DNA of 64,000 nt, from positions 124,001 to 188,000 of the forward strand of contig CAIRNS010000007.1 of assembly GCA_903880015.1 (NCBI GenBank), given 5' to 3'. A program made the translations under genes and the position numbers. Each line of letters starts with the position of its first letter. Position 1 is the stretch's first letter. Origin of the DNA: an uncultured Elusimicrobia bacterium. GTDB taxonomy: Bacteria; Elusimicrobiota; Endomicrobiia; Endomicrobiales; CAIRNS01. A model generated the notes under the pieces. It was not told the DNA's origin. It was given only the letters and a program-made list of their open reading frames with translations, and ran no database searches. Below are positions 27,973 through 36,762 of the stretch, piece after piece.

Positions 27973-30117
27973 TTATTGTTGTACGACGGGGGGTGCAAGT
28001 ATTTCTGTCGTCAGACCGGTGGGGATGGTGAAGGTGAAGGTGGAACCTTTGCCGAGGGTTGACTCAACGCTGATGGTGCCTTTATGGGCTTCGATGATGT
28101 GTTTGCATATGGTCAGTCCCAATCCCGTTCCGCCCTTGCGGTGACCGGGGACCTGCTGGAATTTTTCGAAGATTTTGTCGAGATATTCGGGTGGGATGCC
28201 TTCCCCGGAATCGCTGACTGTACATACAATCTGACCGGGCAGTGGGCGTATGCCTATCGTCACGCGACCCTGTTCAGGAGTAAATTTAAGAGCGTTATTG
28301 ATGAGGTTGCTAAATACCCGGTCGATTAACTCTCCGTCGATGGAAATGGGAGGCAAATCCACGGGGCATTCAAGGGACAGCGTAATGGACTTGCGCAACG
28401 CCACTGCTTCGAGTATTTCGATTGAGCGTTGAACTACCGCACGCAGGTCGGTCTCATAGAGCGATAACACCAGCGTGTTGGACTCCATTTTCGCGATATC
28501 CAATATATTGTTGACCAGTCCGAGAAGGCGATGGGAAGCTCTGTTCATGGTCAACAGCATCTTTTTTTGCAGCGGCGTTGTCGGTCCGGCAACATCATCA
28601 ATCATAAACTGCAGAAAGCCCATTATGGAAGTCATGGGGTTGCGCAAATCGTGTGTGATGGAATGGAGAAATTCTTCTTTAATGTTGTCGAGTTCCTTTT
28701 CGACGGTGATATCGCGTACGGTAGTCACCAGTCCACCGGTCCCTTTACCTGCGTCCCCAGCAATCATACCCGTGGTCAGTATATAATACCGGCGCAGGCC
28801 GCGCACAGCGGTCATCACTTCCCGCCGGTTGTTTTTCGATGGGTTACCGACGATATCTGCAAACGCTTTCTGCAGTGCTGGTTCGCCAATGGTATCACTG
28901 AGGAGCGCATTAAGCTCGTGGGCGGCCGGTAATGCCAGCAGTTCTTTCGCCAGGGTATTTGTGAATTGGATCCTGCCGGCAGAATCCATCATGACGATGC
29001 CGTCAGTAATTGAAAAGACAATGGCTTCCGTTTTGGTCTTCTCTTGGATGATGGTGTCGATCTGGAGTTTGTCGTAGCGCTCCAATTCCATCGTCATAGT
29101 GTTGAATATTTCAGACAGTCCGCTGAGCTCGTCATGCGTGGTTATTGCGACGCGCGCGGTAAAATCTTTCGCGGCAATCCTGCCTGCCGCCGCTGCGAGC
29201 GCGGTAATCGGTTTTGTCAGCCCCCGGGCAATCACCAAAGCGATGAGGCAAGCGAATCCCACGCTGAAAACCACCATCCATCCCAAGTGTTCCTGCGTGC
29301 GGCGTACAGAATCGAATGCTTCATGTTTGTCCTGCTGTACAACAAGGGTTCCGTTAAGGCGTTTCATCGGGGCGTGCGCCCTGAGGATGATCGTGCCGTT
29401 GTCAGCGCGCCGGTACTCGCAGAAAATCAGGGGAAATCCGCCAATGGTTTGTTTGACGACAATCGGTTGATCCGTCGGAGACGACCCGCTCACGACGCGG
29501 GCGGGCTTGGTCAGCATCACGCCATGCTCGTCAAAGAGAAAGGCACATCCGGTGTTCCCGAAGCGGGTAGCTGAAATTCTGTTCCAGAGCGGTTCAAGGG
29601 AAATAACGGCATAGACGCAGTGCTCCGCCGAAAGAGGCACTATCATGTCCATCCGGGGATGTTCCCCTGTTCCATAGATGCCGCTGCGGCTGATTGGTGC
29701 GGGATGTTTGAGAAAATCCCGGCAGCGGGATTGGGTGCGCAGGGCGGTTTCTTTCGGATTTTTTGCCTGTGCTGGGTTATAGGTTTTTATTATTTCCCGA
29801 CCACCTCTGTCGACGACAGCGATGGAAATGAAATTTTCATTGGCGTCTATGAGCGATTGCAAAAGCGCCCGGCGGTCTGACCAAGGCATGGAAGGGGGAA
29901 GCGCGCGGGCAATGAATTGCAGTTCGCGCTCCTTATCCGCCAACGAAGAGTCAATTGTTTCGGCCAGGGAAAAAGCAAGATGCGTGTGCAGTTCTATAAT
30001 GGAGGACTGCATGCCTTGCTTGGTGACGGCAACGGCTCGCAGTCCGATTATAGTCGCGGGAATAACGGCGATGAGGGTGAGAATAAATACTAATTTCGGA
30101 AAAATTTTCAGTTTCAT
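27973..30117 (-). CDS. Membrane sensor histidine kinase (Cache-HAMP-PAS-HisKA-HATPase)
   Basis: A 714-aa kinase. Order: N-terminal helix (about residues 8-30), periplasmic Cache-type sensor (about 35-280), second helix (about 281-300), HAMP, a PAS domain (about 355-465, starting IVFSITDGIVMMDSAGRI), H-box with His489 in THDLRNPMTS, and a complete ATPase (N box LINNALKF, G1 DSGEGIP, G2 GTGLGL). It lies 37 bases downstream of the M23 peptidase on the same strand, so they probably share a transcript. No response regulator neighbours it. The architecture is clear; the signal is unknown. Confidence 0.92.
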   Translation of the reverse strand: MKLKIFPKLVFILTLIAVIPATIIGLRAVAVTKQGMQSSIIELHTHLAFSLAETIDSSLADKERELQFIARALPPSMPWSDRRALLQSLIDANENFISIAVVDRGGREIIKTYNPAQAKNPKETALRTQSRCRDFLKHPAPISRSGIYGTGEHPRMDMIVPLSAEHCVYAVISLEPLWNRISATRFGNTGCAFLFDEHGVMLTKPARVVSGSSPTDQPIVVKQTIGGFPLIFCEYRRADNGTIILRAHAPMKRLNGTLVVQQDKHEAFDSVRRTQEHLGWMVVFSVGFACLIALVIARGLTKPITALAAAAGRIAAKDFTARVAITTHDELSGLSEIFNTMTMELERYDKLQIDTIIQEKTKTEAIVFSITDGIVMMDSAGRIQFTNTLAKELLALPAAHELNALLSDTIGEPALQKAFADIVGNPSKNNRREVMTAVRGLRRYYILTTGMIAGDAGKGTGGLVTTVRDITVEKELDNIKEEFLHSITHDLRNPMTSIMGFLQFMIDDVAGPTTPLQKKMLLTMNRASHRLLGLVNNILDIAKMESNTLVLSLYETDLRAVVQRSIEILEAVALRKSITLSLECPVDLPPISIDGELIDRVFSNLINNALKFTPEQGRVTIGIRPLPGQIVCTVSDSGEGIPPEYLDKIFEKFQQVPGHRKGGTGLGLTICKHIIEAHKGTISVESTLGKGSTFTFTIPTGLTTEILAPPVVQQ

Positions 30118-30154
30118 GCGCTGATATCAATTCTAATCAAATCGAGGGGAAATG

Positions 30155-31351
30155 TCAACGAAGGGAAGCATCCCGAATAGAGGAAAGTTCTGTAAGCTTT
30201 GCGTGTAACTGGGTTTTAAACGCCGCGCGCTCTTCCGGCGCGATAGATCTGACGGAAGCAGCTTTGATGGAAAGAAAATTAATAAAGGTGTTGCGTAAGC
30301 TGACGCGGAAGTCCAGGTGCGGCCCAGTCGATAATCCGGTAGTGCCGACATAGCCGACTACTTGCCCCTGTCGGACATGTTGGCCGGCGCGAATGCCGTG
30401 CGCATATCCCCGCAGGTGTCCGTAATAGGACGCATAGCCGTTGGGGTGAGCAATGACGATATCGTTGCCGAACCCGCCTTTGCGCCCGGCGAAGCGGACG
30501 ACGCCTTCGCCGATGCTGGAAACGGGTGTCCCCGCAGGCGCCGCATAATCAATACCCAAATGCTGGCGGAAAATCTTGAGTATGGGATGGAACCGCCGCT
30601 TGGTGAAAAAAGAGCTGATTCGCCGGTACTGCAACGGCGCCCTCAAAAATGCGCTTTGCAGAGATTTCCCGTCGATATCGTAATAATCCGATTTGCCGCC
30701 GGCATGCGTAAATAAAATGCCTGAAAATGTTTTTCCCGGAGGAAGATACTGTGCGGCAATGATTCGTGCGGTAAGAACTTTTCCGTCGGTAGCGGTGAAT
30801 TCCTCGACAGATAGCCGGTACCGGTCGCCCGTGCGCGGTTCGGTCAGGAAATCTATCTGCCAGGAAAAAATATCGGCAAACGACATAATCAATTCAGGCG
30901 CAATGTTTTGCGCCGCCATTGATTCCCACAATGATGTCGTGATCATACCCCGATAATGGTGGATTGCGTGGGTGCCCTGTTTTGTTTTGCGTTGAGCCGC
31001 AATGATGTTCGCGGAGGATTTTGTCACCGAAAAATATTCGAGCCCGGCAGGGTAATATTCAAACGCTGACCATCGTGCCACCGTATCGATGGCTATCTCG
31101 TAGCGGTCTCCGCTGCGGCAGCGACGCAGATTAAAAATAGTGCCCAGCTGGTCAATAATTTCTTTTTGGTCCGGTGCTGAAACCCCGAGTTCAGCAATGC
31201 TTGCGCCCAGTGTGTCGCCCTGGACCAGAACAACGGATTTTGTCGTGAAGGTCCTCTCCGGCGCCGCGGGTACGGATTTTGAACATCCCGGGAAAACACA
31301 CAGCATGCACCAGCATATAACGGCAAGTATCCAGTTTTTTATAAAATTCAT
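30155..31351 (-). CDS. M23-family peptidoglycan endopeptidase, lipoprotein (MepM/NlpD-like)
   Basis: A 398-aa protein with a lipoprotein signal (hydrophobic run then FPGC, giving Cys23 as the lipid site). The middle resembles the OapA/LysM-like region of MepM, followed by a LytM domain (about residues 260-365) with zinc ligands in HLGIDYAAP and the GYVGTTGLSTGPH loop. The second HxH motif reads H-L-D: the usual zinc-binding His is Asp. It would cut peptide cross-links in the wall or, if inactive, activate amidases. First gene of a minus-strand pair with the PAS kinase. Confidence 0.88.
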   Translation of the reverse strand: MNFIKNWILAVICWCMLCVFPGCSKSVPAAPERTFTTKSVVLVQGDTLGASIAELGVSAPDQKEIIDQLGTIFNLRRCRSGDRYEIAIDTVARWSAFEYYPAGLEYFSVTKSSANIIAAQRKTKQGTHAIHHYRGMITTSLWESMAAQNIAPELIMSFADIFSWQIDFLTEPRTGDRYRLSVEEFTATDGKVLTARIIAAQYLPPGKTFSGILFTHAGGKSDYYDIDGKSLQSAFLRAPLQYRRISSFFTKRRFHPILKIFRQHLGIDYAAPAGTPVSSIGEGVVRFAGRKGGFGNDIVIAHPNGYASYYGHLRGYAHGIRAGQHVRQGQVVGYVGTTGLSTGPHLDFRVSLRNTFINFLSIKAASVRSIAPEERAAFKTQLHAKLTELSSIRDASLR

Positions 31352-31461
31352 CGCGCCCTGATTTTAGCAGTTTTCCCGCCCATTAACAATAAGATGCTTC
31401 ATGCGTCCCAGATTTTTTCCCATGCCCTCGCCTCAGCAATTAAAACCACGAAAAAACCATG

Positions 31462-31489
31462 ACGGGCGGACGCGAGTCCCGCCCCTACA
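31462..31489 (-). repeat. GC-rich hairpin repeat, copy 5
   Basis: Inverse-orientation copy (GGGCGGACGC-GAG-TCCCGCCCC). Confidence 0.8.
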
Positions 31490-31616
31490 ATTCAAATCAT
31501 GAAGAACATCATGAACGCGGGGATGCAAGTGGCAGTCATTATAAAAATCAATGATAACATGGAGGTAAACACGTCCGGGCAAAAAATCTTCCCAATGTGG
31601 AAGTTGGCTATCTATC

Positions 31617-31720
31617 TCCCCCTTTGGCAAAGGGGGAAACAGGGGGATTTGCCGTGCAAAAAGACAGAGTACTGCAAATCCTCCCCCGCCCTCCTTTGTC
31701 AAAGGAGGGGGAAAATCAAT
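31617..31720. repeat. Inverted pair of 'CCCCCTTTG.CAAAGGGGG' repeats
   Basis: Left unit: TCCCCCTTT pairs with AAAGGGGGA around GGC (31617-31637). Right unit: CCCTCCTTT pairs with AAAGGAGGG around GTC (31689-31709). Read on the opposite strand, the right unit plus its flank (GGATTTGC) repeats the left one, so the two are inverted copies about 50 bases apart, like a very small MITE. Confidence 0.8.
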
Positions 31721-31780
31721 GTTTTCAAAACCCCTCATGGCTTATCAGTTGACTGTGCCCTCTCCGTTTACTGCATTTCG

Positions 31781-31804
31781 CAGGGGCGGCCTTGCGTCCA
31801 CCCG
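31781..31804 (+). repeat. GC-rich hairpin repeat, copy 6 (degenerate)
   Basis: Shorter, diverged copy (GGGGCGGCC-TTGC-GTCCACCC), opposite in orientation to the copy at 31462. Confidence 0.65.
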
Positions 31805-31867
31805 ATAAATGTTCATGGTGGATGTTCACCTTTTTTTTGCGGTCAAATTATTGTATGATAGCGTACT

Positions 31868-33832
31868 ATGAACATCTTTAAGAGTGTAAAGCAGTTTATA
31901 ATCGGCAAGGCGCATAATCCCTACGATTCGTCCTTGTTTAAGGATATTTCGCTTATCGCATTTTTTGCGTGGATCGGGTTGGGGGCTGACGGACTGTCTT
32001 CCGTGTGTTACGGCCCGCAGGAAGCGTTTATCGCCCTGAAGGGGCATATTTATTTAAGTATTTTCGTCGCCCTGGGAACCGCTCTTACCATTGTAGTCAT
32101 CAGTGCGAGCTATATTCAGATTATCGAACAGTTCCCGACCGGCGGGGGCGGGTATCTGGCTGCCAGCAAACTTCTTTCGCCCACCGCGGGCATGATATCG
32201 GGCTGCGCTCTCATTATAGATTATGTGCTTACCATCACGGTATCAATCGCCAGCGGAACCGATGCCATTTTCAGTTTTCTTCCGGCTTCTTTTCTCGCCT
32301 ATAAGTTGTGGGTTGCTGCGCTGGTATTAATCCTGCTTATTGTGCTTAATTTGCGGGGCGTCAAAGAGTCCGTCATGGTGCTGATGCCCATTTTCCTCTT
32401 GTTCGTTGTTTCTCATCTTTTCATGATTATCTATGCTTTTTTCGCCCATCCGTTGTCAATGAGCGTTTTTGCCGGCAATATTCATAACGACATTTCCCAA
32501 ACACACTCAGAGATTGGCTACATCGGCATGCTGATTATTATTATTCGCGCCTACAGCATGGGTGCCGGCACATACACCGGTATTGAGGCGGTCAGCAACG
32601 GGCTTCCCTCGCTTCGGGAACCCCGGGTTAAAACTGCCAAACGAACTATGTATTATATGGCGGGGTCGCTGTTGTTTATGGTCATAGGGCTTATGACCGC
32701 CTATCTGCTCTACAGCGTTGAATTCGTTCCCGGCAAGACGCTCAATGCGGTTCTGTTCGAAAAAATGACCGCCAATTGGGGTCCCATCGGGTATTGGGTG
32801 GTCGGGATAACTCTTTTTGCGGAAGCCGTGCTGTTGTTTGTGGCGGCGCAGACCGGATTTGTCGGGGGACCGCGGGTGCTTGCCAATATGGCGCTCGATA
32901 AATGGTTCCCGGCGCGGTTTACCGATCTGAGCGACCGGTTCGTCAATCAAAATGGAACGGTTATCATGGGTATTTCGGCGCTCATTATTCTGCTCTTGGC
33001 GCACGGCTCGGTGCAGTTGCTGGTGGTCCTTTACAGCATCAATGTGTTTATTACCTTTTTGTTATCCCAGCTGGGCATGGTTGTGCACTGGTGGCAGCGG
33101 CGAGCGTCGCCCGACCGCTGGCGCAAAGGACTTTTTGTCAACGGCGTTGGACTGGTACTGACTGTCTTTATTCTGCTGTCCATGGTCATCATCAAGTTCA
33201 ATGAAGGCGGTTGGATAACGCTTCTCGGAACAACGGCCCTGGTCGCGGTGGCGCTGGGTATTCGCCGGCATTATCGCAAAACATTTAAAATTCTCCGTCG
33301 GCTTGACGATTTAGTTGCGGCGGTCGCCATTGAGCAAGCGAACAATCCTTCGACTCCGTTCGATCAGAACGCCAAAACAGCCATTCTCTTCGTCAACGGG
33401 TTCAACGGGCTGGGACTGCACACCCTGTTCGGCATTGTGCGTTTTTTTGGTCCGGTGTTCAAAAATTATATTTTTGTGCAGGTCGGGGTCATTGACTCCG
33501 GTAATTTTAAAGGGGCCGATGAGATCGACAATCTTGAATCGATGCTGCAGACGGAAAGCGCAAAATATGTCTATTACATGCGTTCTCAGGGCTACCATGC
33601 CGACAGTATTACCAAAGTCGGCACCAATGTCATCGATGAGGTCGAAGAAATCATTCCCCGCATTTGTGAAAAGTTTCCCCAGGCGATATTTTTCGGTGGC
33701 CAGCTCGTGTTCCCTGATGAATCCATCCTGTCCCGCTGGCTCCATAACTTTACGACATTCGCCATTCAAAAGAAATGTTATCTCAAAGGCGTTCCGTTCG
33801 TCATGCTGCCTATCCGGGTTGATGTCCCATGA
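31868..33832 (+). CDS. APC-superfamily permease, KimA-like potassium or amino-acid transporter
   Basis: A 654-aa protein with about 12 membrane helices (to about residue 465) and a cytoplasmic C-terminal domain (about 480-654). The first helix motif GADGLSSVCYGPQEA, the FPTGGGGYLAASK loop, the VDYVLT-like IIDYVLTITVSIASGTDAI segment and GVEAVSNG-like TGIEAVSNG closely follow the layout of KimA (YdaO) of Bacillus, a K+/H+ symporter controlled by c-di-AMP. Amino-acid transport remains possible. No ribosome-binding site is seen and a -10-like box ends eight bases before the ATG, so the mRNA may be leaderless. The stop overlaps the next start (ATGA). Confidence 0.85.
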   Translation: MNIFKSVKQFIIGKAHNPYDSSLFKDISLIAFFAWIGLGADGLSSVCYGPQEAFIALKGHIYLSIFVALGTALTIVVISASYIQIIEQFPTGGGGYLAASKLLSPTAGMISGCALIIDYVLTITVSIASGTDAIFSFLPASFLAYKLWVAALVLILLIVLNLRGVKESVMVLMPIFLLFVVSHLFMIIYAFFAHPLSMSVFAGNIHNDISQTHSEIGYIGMLIIIIRAYSMGAGTYTGIEAVSNGLPSLREPRVKTAKRTMYYMAGSLLFMVIGLMTAYLLYSVEFVPGKTLNAVLFEKMTANWGPIGYWVVGITLFAEAVLLFVAAQTGFVGGPRVLANMALDKWFPARFTDLSDRFVNQNGTVIMGISALIILLLAHGSVQLLVVLYSINVFITFLLSQLGMVVHWWQRRASPDRWRKGLFVNGVGLVLTVFILLSMVIIKFNEGGWITLLGTTALVAVALGIRRHYRKTFKILRRLDDLVAAVAIEQANNPSTPFDQNAKTAILFVNGFNGLGLHTLFGIVRFFGPVFKNYIFVQVGVIDSGNFKGADEIDNLESMLQTESAKYVYYMRSQGYHADSITKVGTNVIDEVEEIIPRICEKFPQAIFFGGQLVFPDESILSRWLHNFTTFAIQKKCYLKGVPFVMLPIRVDVP

Positions 33833-35100
33833 TCGAATTCTACCGCGCGCTGGTTGTGGGGTTACTGCTCTTTGATTACGCGCTGAGCGTGGTTGTCGAG
33901 TACCTTAATATACGCCATATTACCGAAACTCTTCCCGCTGAATTCAACGGTTTCTACGATGAGGAAAAATACCGCACTTCTCAGCGCTATCTGCGCGAAA
34001 ACACGGTTTTTGGGCTGGTATCGGGAGCTGTGACGACCGGGATAATGATTGCAGCCGTTGTGTCGGGCGCGTTTAATGTCATCGATGGTTTTGCCCGCAG
34101 TTTCGGCGCCGGGAACCTGGTGACCGGGCTTATTTTTTTTGGTGTTCTCCTGATTGCCTACCAGATTATTCACCTGCCTTTTTCCCTGTACCATACATTT
34201 GTCATCGAAGAAAAATACGGGTTTAATAAAACCAATATCGCCACATTTATTCTTGATTTTTTCAAAGGCATCGCGCTTACTGTTGTCATCGGCGGGCTGA
34301 TACTTGCCTGTGTGCTCTGGTTTTTCGAGCGCGTGCCGGTGTACGCCTGGCTGTACAGCTGGGGGGCGTCAACCGTGTTTTCGCTGGTCTTGGCCTTTAT
34401 TGCGCCGGTTGTCATCATGCCGCTCTTTAACACCTTTATCCCGCTGGCTGAGGGGGAACTCAAAGAAGCGATTGAACGGTACGCCCGCGAACAGAATTTT
34501 AAGCTCGCGGGTATTTTTACGATGGACGGGTCCCGCCGGTCCAGCAAGGCGAACGCGTTTTTCACCGGGTTCGGCAGTTCAAAACGCATAGTCCTTTTTG
34601 ACACCCTGATTGCGCGTCAGACGGTCAAAGAACTTGTCGGTGTGCTTGCGCACGAAATGGGACACTTCAAAAAAGGCCATATACGCAAGATGATCGCTCT
34701 CTCGACTGTATCCAGCGGCATCATGTTTTTCCTATTGTCTCTATTCCTCAATAACCGCGACCTTTCCCTGGCTTTCGGCATGAACGCTGTCTCGGTGTAT
34801 GCAAGTTTTCTCTTTTTTGGATTTATTTACTCGCCGGTGAGTACCTTCATTTCTATCATAGCCAATGCGCTCTCCCGTTCCTATGAGCGGGAGGCCGACG
34901 ACTACGCCATGTGCACCTATGCCGATCCCGGGGCGCTGATAACCGCGCTTAAAAAACTGACTGTTGACAATCTCGGGAACCTGACGCCGCACCCATTAAA
35001 AGTATTCCTTGAGTACAGCCACCCCCCGATGCTTGAGCGCATAGAGTCCCTAAAGCGCAGTGGGGTATTTACAAATCTTTCCAAAGAGTATAGAATGTAG
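33829..35100 (+). CDS. M48A-family membrane metalloprotease (Ste24/CAAX protease type 1)
   Basis: A 423-aa protein with several membrane helices and an N-terminal CAAX-protease-type domain (about residues 30-210). The zinc site is HEMGH (His275, Glu276, His279) with third ligand Glu355 in EREADDYA, the usual Ste24 spacing. In bacteria such enzymes handle membrane protein quality control, since no CAAX prenylation is known. It is translationally coupled to the permease upstream. Confidence 0.93.
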   Translation: MIEFYRALVVGLLLFDYALSVVVEYLNIRHITETLPAEFNGFYDEEKYRTSQRYLRENTVFGLVSGAVTTGIMIAAVVSGAFNVIDGFARSFGAGNLVTGLIFFGVLLIAYQIIHLPFSLYHTFVIEEKYGFNKTNIATFILDFFKGIALTVVIGGLILACVLWFFERVPVYAWLYSWGASTVFSLVLAFIAPVVIMPLFNTFIPLAEGELKEAIERYAREQNFKLAGIFTMDGSRRSSKANAFFTGFGSSKRIVLFDTLIARQTVKELVGVLAHEMGHFKKGHIRKMIALSTVSSGIMFFLLSLFLNNRDLSLAFGMNAVSVYASFLFFGFIYSPVSTFISIIANALSRSYEREADDYAMCTYADPGALITALKKLTVDNLGNLTPHPLKVFLEYSHPPMLERIESLKRSGVFTNLSKEYRM

Positions 35101-35130
35101 CAATCATATTACCAACTAAGGGGGCTTACT

Positions 35131-35274
35131 ATGGCAGAAGCGCGGTGCATGAAGTGCAAAAAGCAGGTTGAAGTCATTGATCCGAAAGAAGTTATCATGA
35201 AGAACGGCATGAAGGCGATTTCCGGTCTCTGTGCATGCGGCACGAAGGTTTTTAAGATCATCGGCAAGAAATAA
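35131..35274 (+). CDS. Small zinc-ribbon protein (DUF5679-like)
   Basis: A 47-aa gene. The protein begins MAEARCMKCKKQVEV and ends with SGLCACGTKVFKI; the two CXXC/CXC knuckles should bind one zinc. A strong ribosome-binding site (AAGGGGG) sits before ATG 35131. DUF5679 proteins are small and uncharacterised. It lies 30 bases after the protease gene and is followed by a long hairpin. Confidence 0.8.
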   Translation: MAEARCMKCKKQVEVIDPKEVIMKNGMKAISGLCACGTKVFKIIGKK

Positions 35275-35287
35275 ACGCGTAATCGAA

Positions 35288-35330
35288 TCCCCCTTGATTC
35301 CTTTTTGTGCGCAAAAAGGAATGAGGGGGG
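35288..35330 (+). terminator. Long hairpin between the zinc-ribbon gene and yajQ
   Basis: ATTCCTTTTTG pairs perfectly (11 bp) with CAAAAAGGAAT around a TGCG loop, and CCCCCTT extends the stem with GAGGGGGG after one mismatch. Total stem is about 18 pairs. A modest T-rich run (TTCTGTTTTC) follows. It is a terminator, or an attenuator or processing site within an operon, since yajQ starts 23 bases later. Confidence 0.65.
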
Positions 35331-35352
35331 TTCTGTTTTCAGGAGATCATCA

Positions 35353-35850
35353 ATGGCGAATAACTATTCTTTTGATATTGTTTCCGAAGTTAATTTCATG
35401 GAAGTGGAAAACGCTATCAATCAGGCCCAGAAAGAACTTACCCAGCGGTTTGATTTCAAGGGCAGTAAGTCGACCATAGAGTATGACAAATCCACTAAAA
35501 AGATTACGCTTGTCGCTGACGACGATTTTAAGATGCGCGCCCTGCGCGATATAGTTGAAGGCCGCATGGCAAAGCGCAGCGTATCGCTGAAATCCATGAA
35601 AAACGGTACGCTTGAACAGTCATTTGAGGGAACGGTGCGCCAGACAATAGAGCTGGTGAGCGGATTTCCTTCAGACAAGGCCAAAGAACTGGTCAAACTG
35701 ATAAAAGATTCAAAATGCAAAGTGCAGGCGCAGATAGAGGGCGACAAGGTCAGAGTCATATCCGCAAAAAAAGATGAACTGCAAAGCGCCATGGCAACAT
35801 TACGGTCCGTGGAGTTTTCACTGCCCATCCAATTTACTAATTTCAGATAA
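35353..35850 (+). CDS. yajQ: YajQ family nucleotide-binding protein
   Basis: A 165-aa protein. The start MANNYSFDIVSEVNFMEVENA, the FDFKGSKSTIEYD segment and the C-terminal LPIQFTNFR are diagnostic of YajQ. Some family members bind c-di-GMP and affect transcription; others bind tRNA or nucleotides. The role here is open. AGGAG lies ahead of ATG 35353. Confidence 0.95.
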   Translation: MANNYSFDIVSEVNFMEVENAINQAQKELTQRFDFKGSKSTIEYDKSTKKITLVADDDFKMRALRDIVEGRMAKRSVSLKSMKNGTLEQSFEGTVRQTIELVSGFPSDKAKELVKLIKDSKCKVQAQIEGDKVRVISAKKDELQSAMATLRSVEFSLPIQFTNFR

Positions 35851-35944
35851 CAGTCCACATTGCCCCATTTCACAAAAAGATCCGGCATGACCCCCCCGTA
35901 ACACCCGCCGTCATGAGCCCATCTTTCTTTTCTGCCCCGTTTTC

Positions 35945-35971
35945 TGTAGGGGCGGGCCTCGCGTCCGCCCG
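35945..35971 (+). repeat. GC-rich hairpin repeat, copy 7
   Basis: Full copy, 25 bases upstream of the Rex box, in the gap between yajQ and rex. It may end yajQ transcripts. Confidence 0.85.
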
Positions 35972-35995
35972 ATCAGGTGTTAACCTTGCCTTTTC

Positions 35996-36013
35996 TTGTG
36001 ATTATTTTCACAT
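35996..36013. promoter_or_regulatory. Rex operator
   Basis: TTGTGA-TTATTT-TCACAT is a near-perfect match to the Rex consensus TTGTGA-N6-TCACAA, with 11 of 12 half-site bases matching. It lies six bases upstream of the -35 box, in front of rex itself and the hydrogenase genes. This predicts NADH/NAD+-responsive autoregulation: Rex leaves the DNA when NADH is high. Confidence 0.88.
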
Positions 36014-36019
36014 TAACAG

Positions 36020-36048
36020 TTGACATGTTGTGTTATATAATGTAAATT
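36020..36048 (+). promoter_or_regulatory. Promoter of the rex-hydrogenase operon
   Basis: TTGACA (36020-36025), 17-base spacer, TAAATT (36043-36048). A perfect TATAAT at 36036-36041 is only 10 bases from this -35, so it would need another -35. A short palindrome ATTATT-CAA-AATAAT lies over the start-site region. Confidence 0.65.
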
Positions 36049-36080
36049 ATTCAAAATAATGTGAAACGGGATAACATAAA

Positions 36081-36722
36081 ATGATAACCAATAAGAATTG
36101 CATCATCCGCCTTTCGCGCTACAAAAATTCACTCCACCGTCTTAAAACGCTTGGCTTTGTCAAGGTGTTTTCCGACAACCTCGCTGACGCCGTCGGCGTT
36201 ACTTCAGAGCAGGTACGCAAGGATTTCTCTCTGTTTGGCATTACCGGCAACAAGCGCGGCGGATATACCGTTGACGCTCTGACGGAAAAACTCAATACGA
36301 TACTCGGCAAAGACCGGGTGCAGAATGTTATTGTTGTTGGTTTGGGCAACATCGGTACCGCTCTGACAAAATATCGTGGATTTGAAAAGGAATGCATAAA
36401 AATAACCGCCGCTTTTGAGGCGGATGCGGCTAAATGCAGCAGAAAAACAGCTGTTCCGATACTGCCGGTTGAAGAAATGCCTGAGTATATCCGCAAAAAC
36501 AGCATTAAAATTGGCATTATAGCCGTTCCGGATGTCGCCGCCCAGCAGACGGCGGATATCATGATCGGGGCCGGGATCAGAGGCATATTAAATTTCGCGC
36601 CCATCAGTCTGCGTTGCTCGGAGGATGTTGTCATCAATAATGTTAATCTTGAACTGGAACTTGAAAGTGTCATCTATTTTGTCAACACTATGCCGGTGAC
36701 GGAATCGACGGCGTCGAAATAA
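36081..36722 (+). CDS. rex: Redox-sensing transcriptional repressor Rex
   Basis: A 213-aa protein. The N-terminal winged helix contains SEQVRKDFSLFG, the DNA-recognition segment of the family; the C-terminal Rossmann fold binds NAD(H) through VVGLGNIGTAL. Rex binds its operator when NADH is low and releases it when NADH rises, inducing routes that dispose of reductant. With its box directly upstream and an NADH-linked hydrogenase downstream, it most likely controls this operon. Confidence 0.96.
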   Translation: MITNKNCIIRLSRYKNSLHRLKTLGFVKVFSDNLADAVGVTSEQVRKDFSLFGITGNKRGGYTVDALTEKLNTILGKDRVQNVIVVGLGNIGTALTKYRGFEKECIKITAAFEADAAKCSRKTAVPILPVEEMPEYIRKNSIKIGIIAVPDVAAQQTADIMIGAGIRGILNFAPISLRCSEDVVINNVNLELELESVIYFVNTMPVTESTASK

Positions 36723-36762
36723 TTTTCGTTGTTTGAATTCACAGAAAATTGCAGGAGGGAAC

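Larger units (their letters stand above)
31352..31867. other. Divergent gap with repeats and the transporter promoter region
   Basis: No gene is supported in this 516-base gap between divergent genes. It holds two GC-rich hairpin repeats in opposite orientation (31462-31489, 31781-31804) and a second repeat family at 31617-31720. A TATGAT box (31854-31859) lies eight bases before the next ATG with no clear -35. Confidence 0.7.

Noticed and set aside
31433-31738. Minus-strand frame across the repeat gap
   Set aside because: The translation (FPPLPKGE-like) is an artefact of the CCCCCTTTG repeat.
31740-31867. c-di-AMP riboswitch ahead of the KimA-like gene
   Set aside because: The available leader is too short if the -10 box at 31854 is used, and I cannot recognise the conserved core.
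36036-36041. Perfect TATAAT as the -10 of the rex promoter
   Set aside because: It is only 10 bases from the TTGACA; TAAATT at 36043 has the proper 17-base spacing, although another -35 cannot be excluded.
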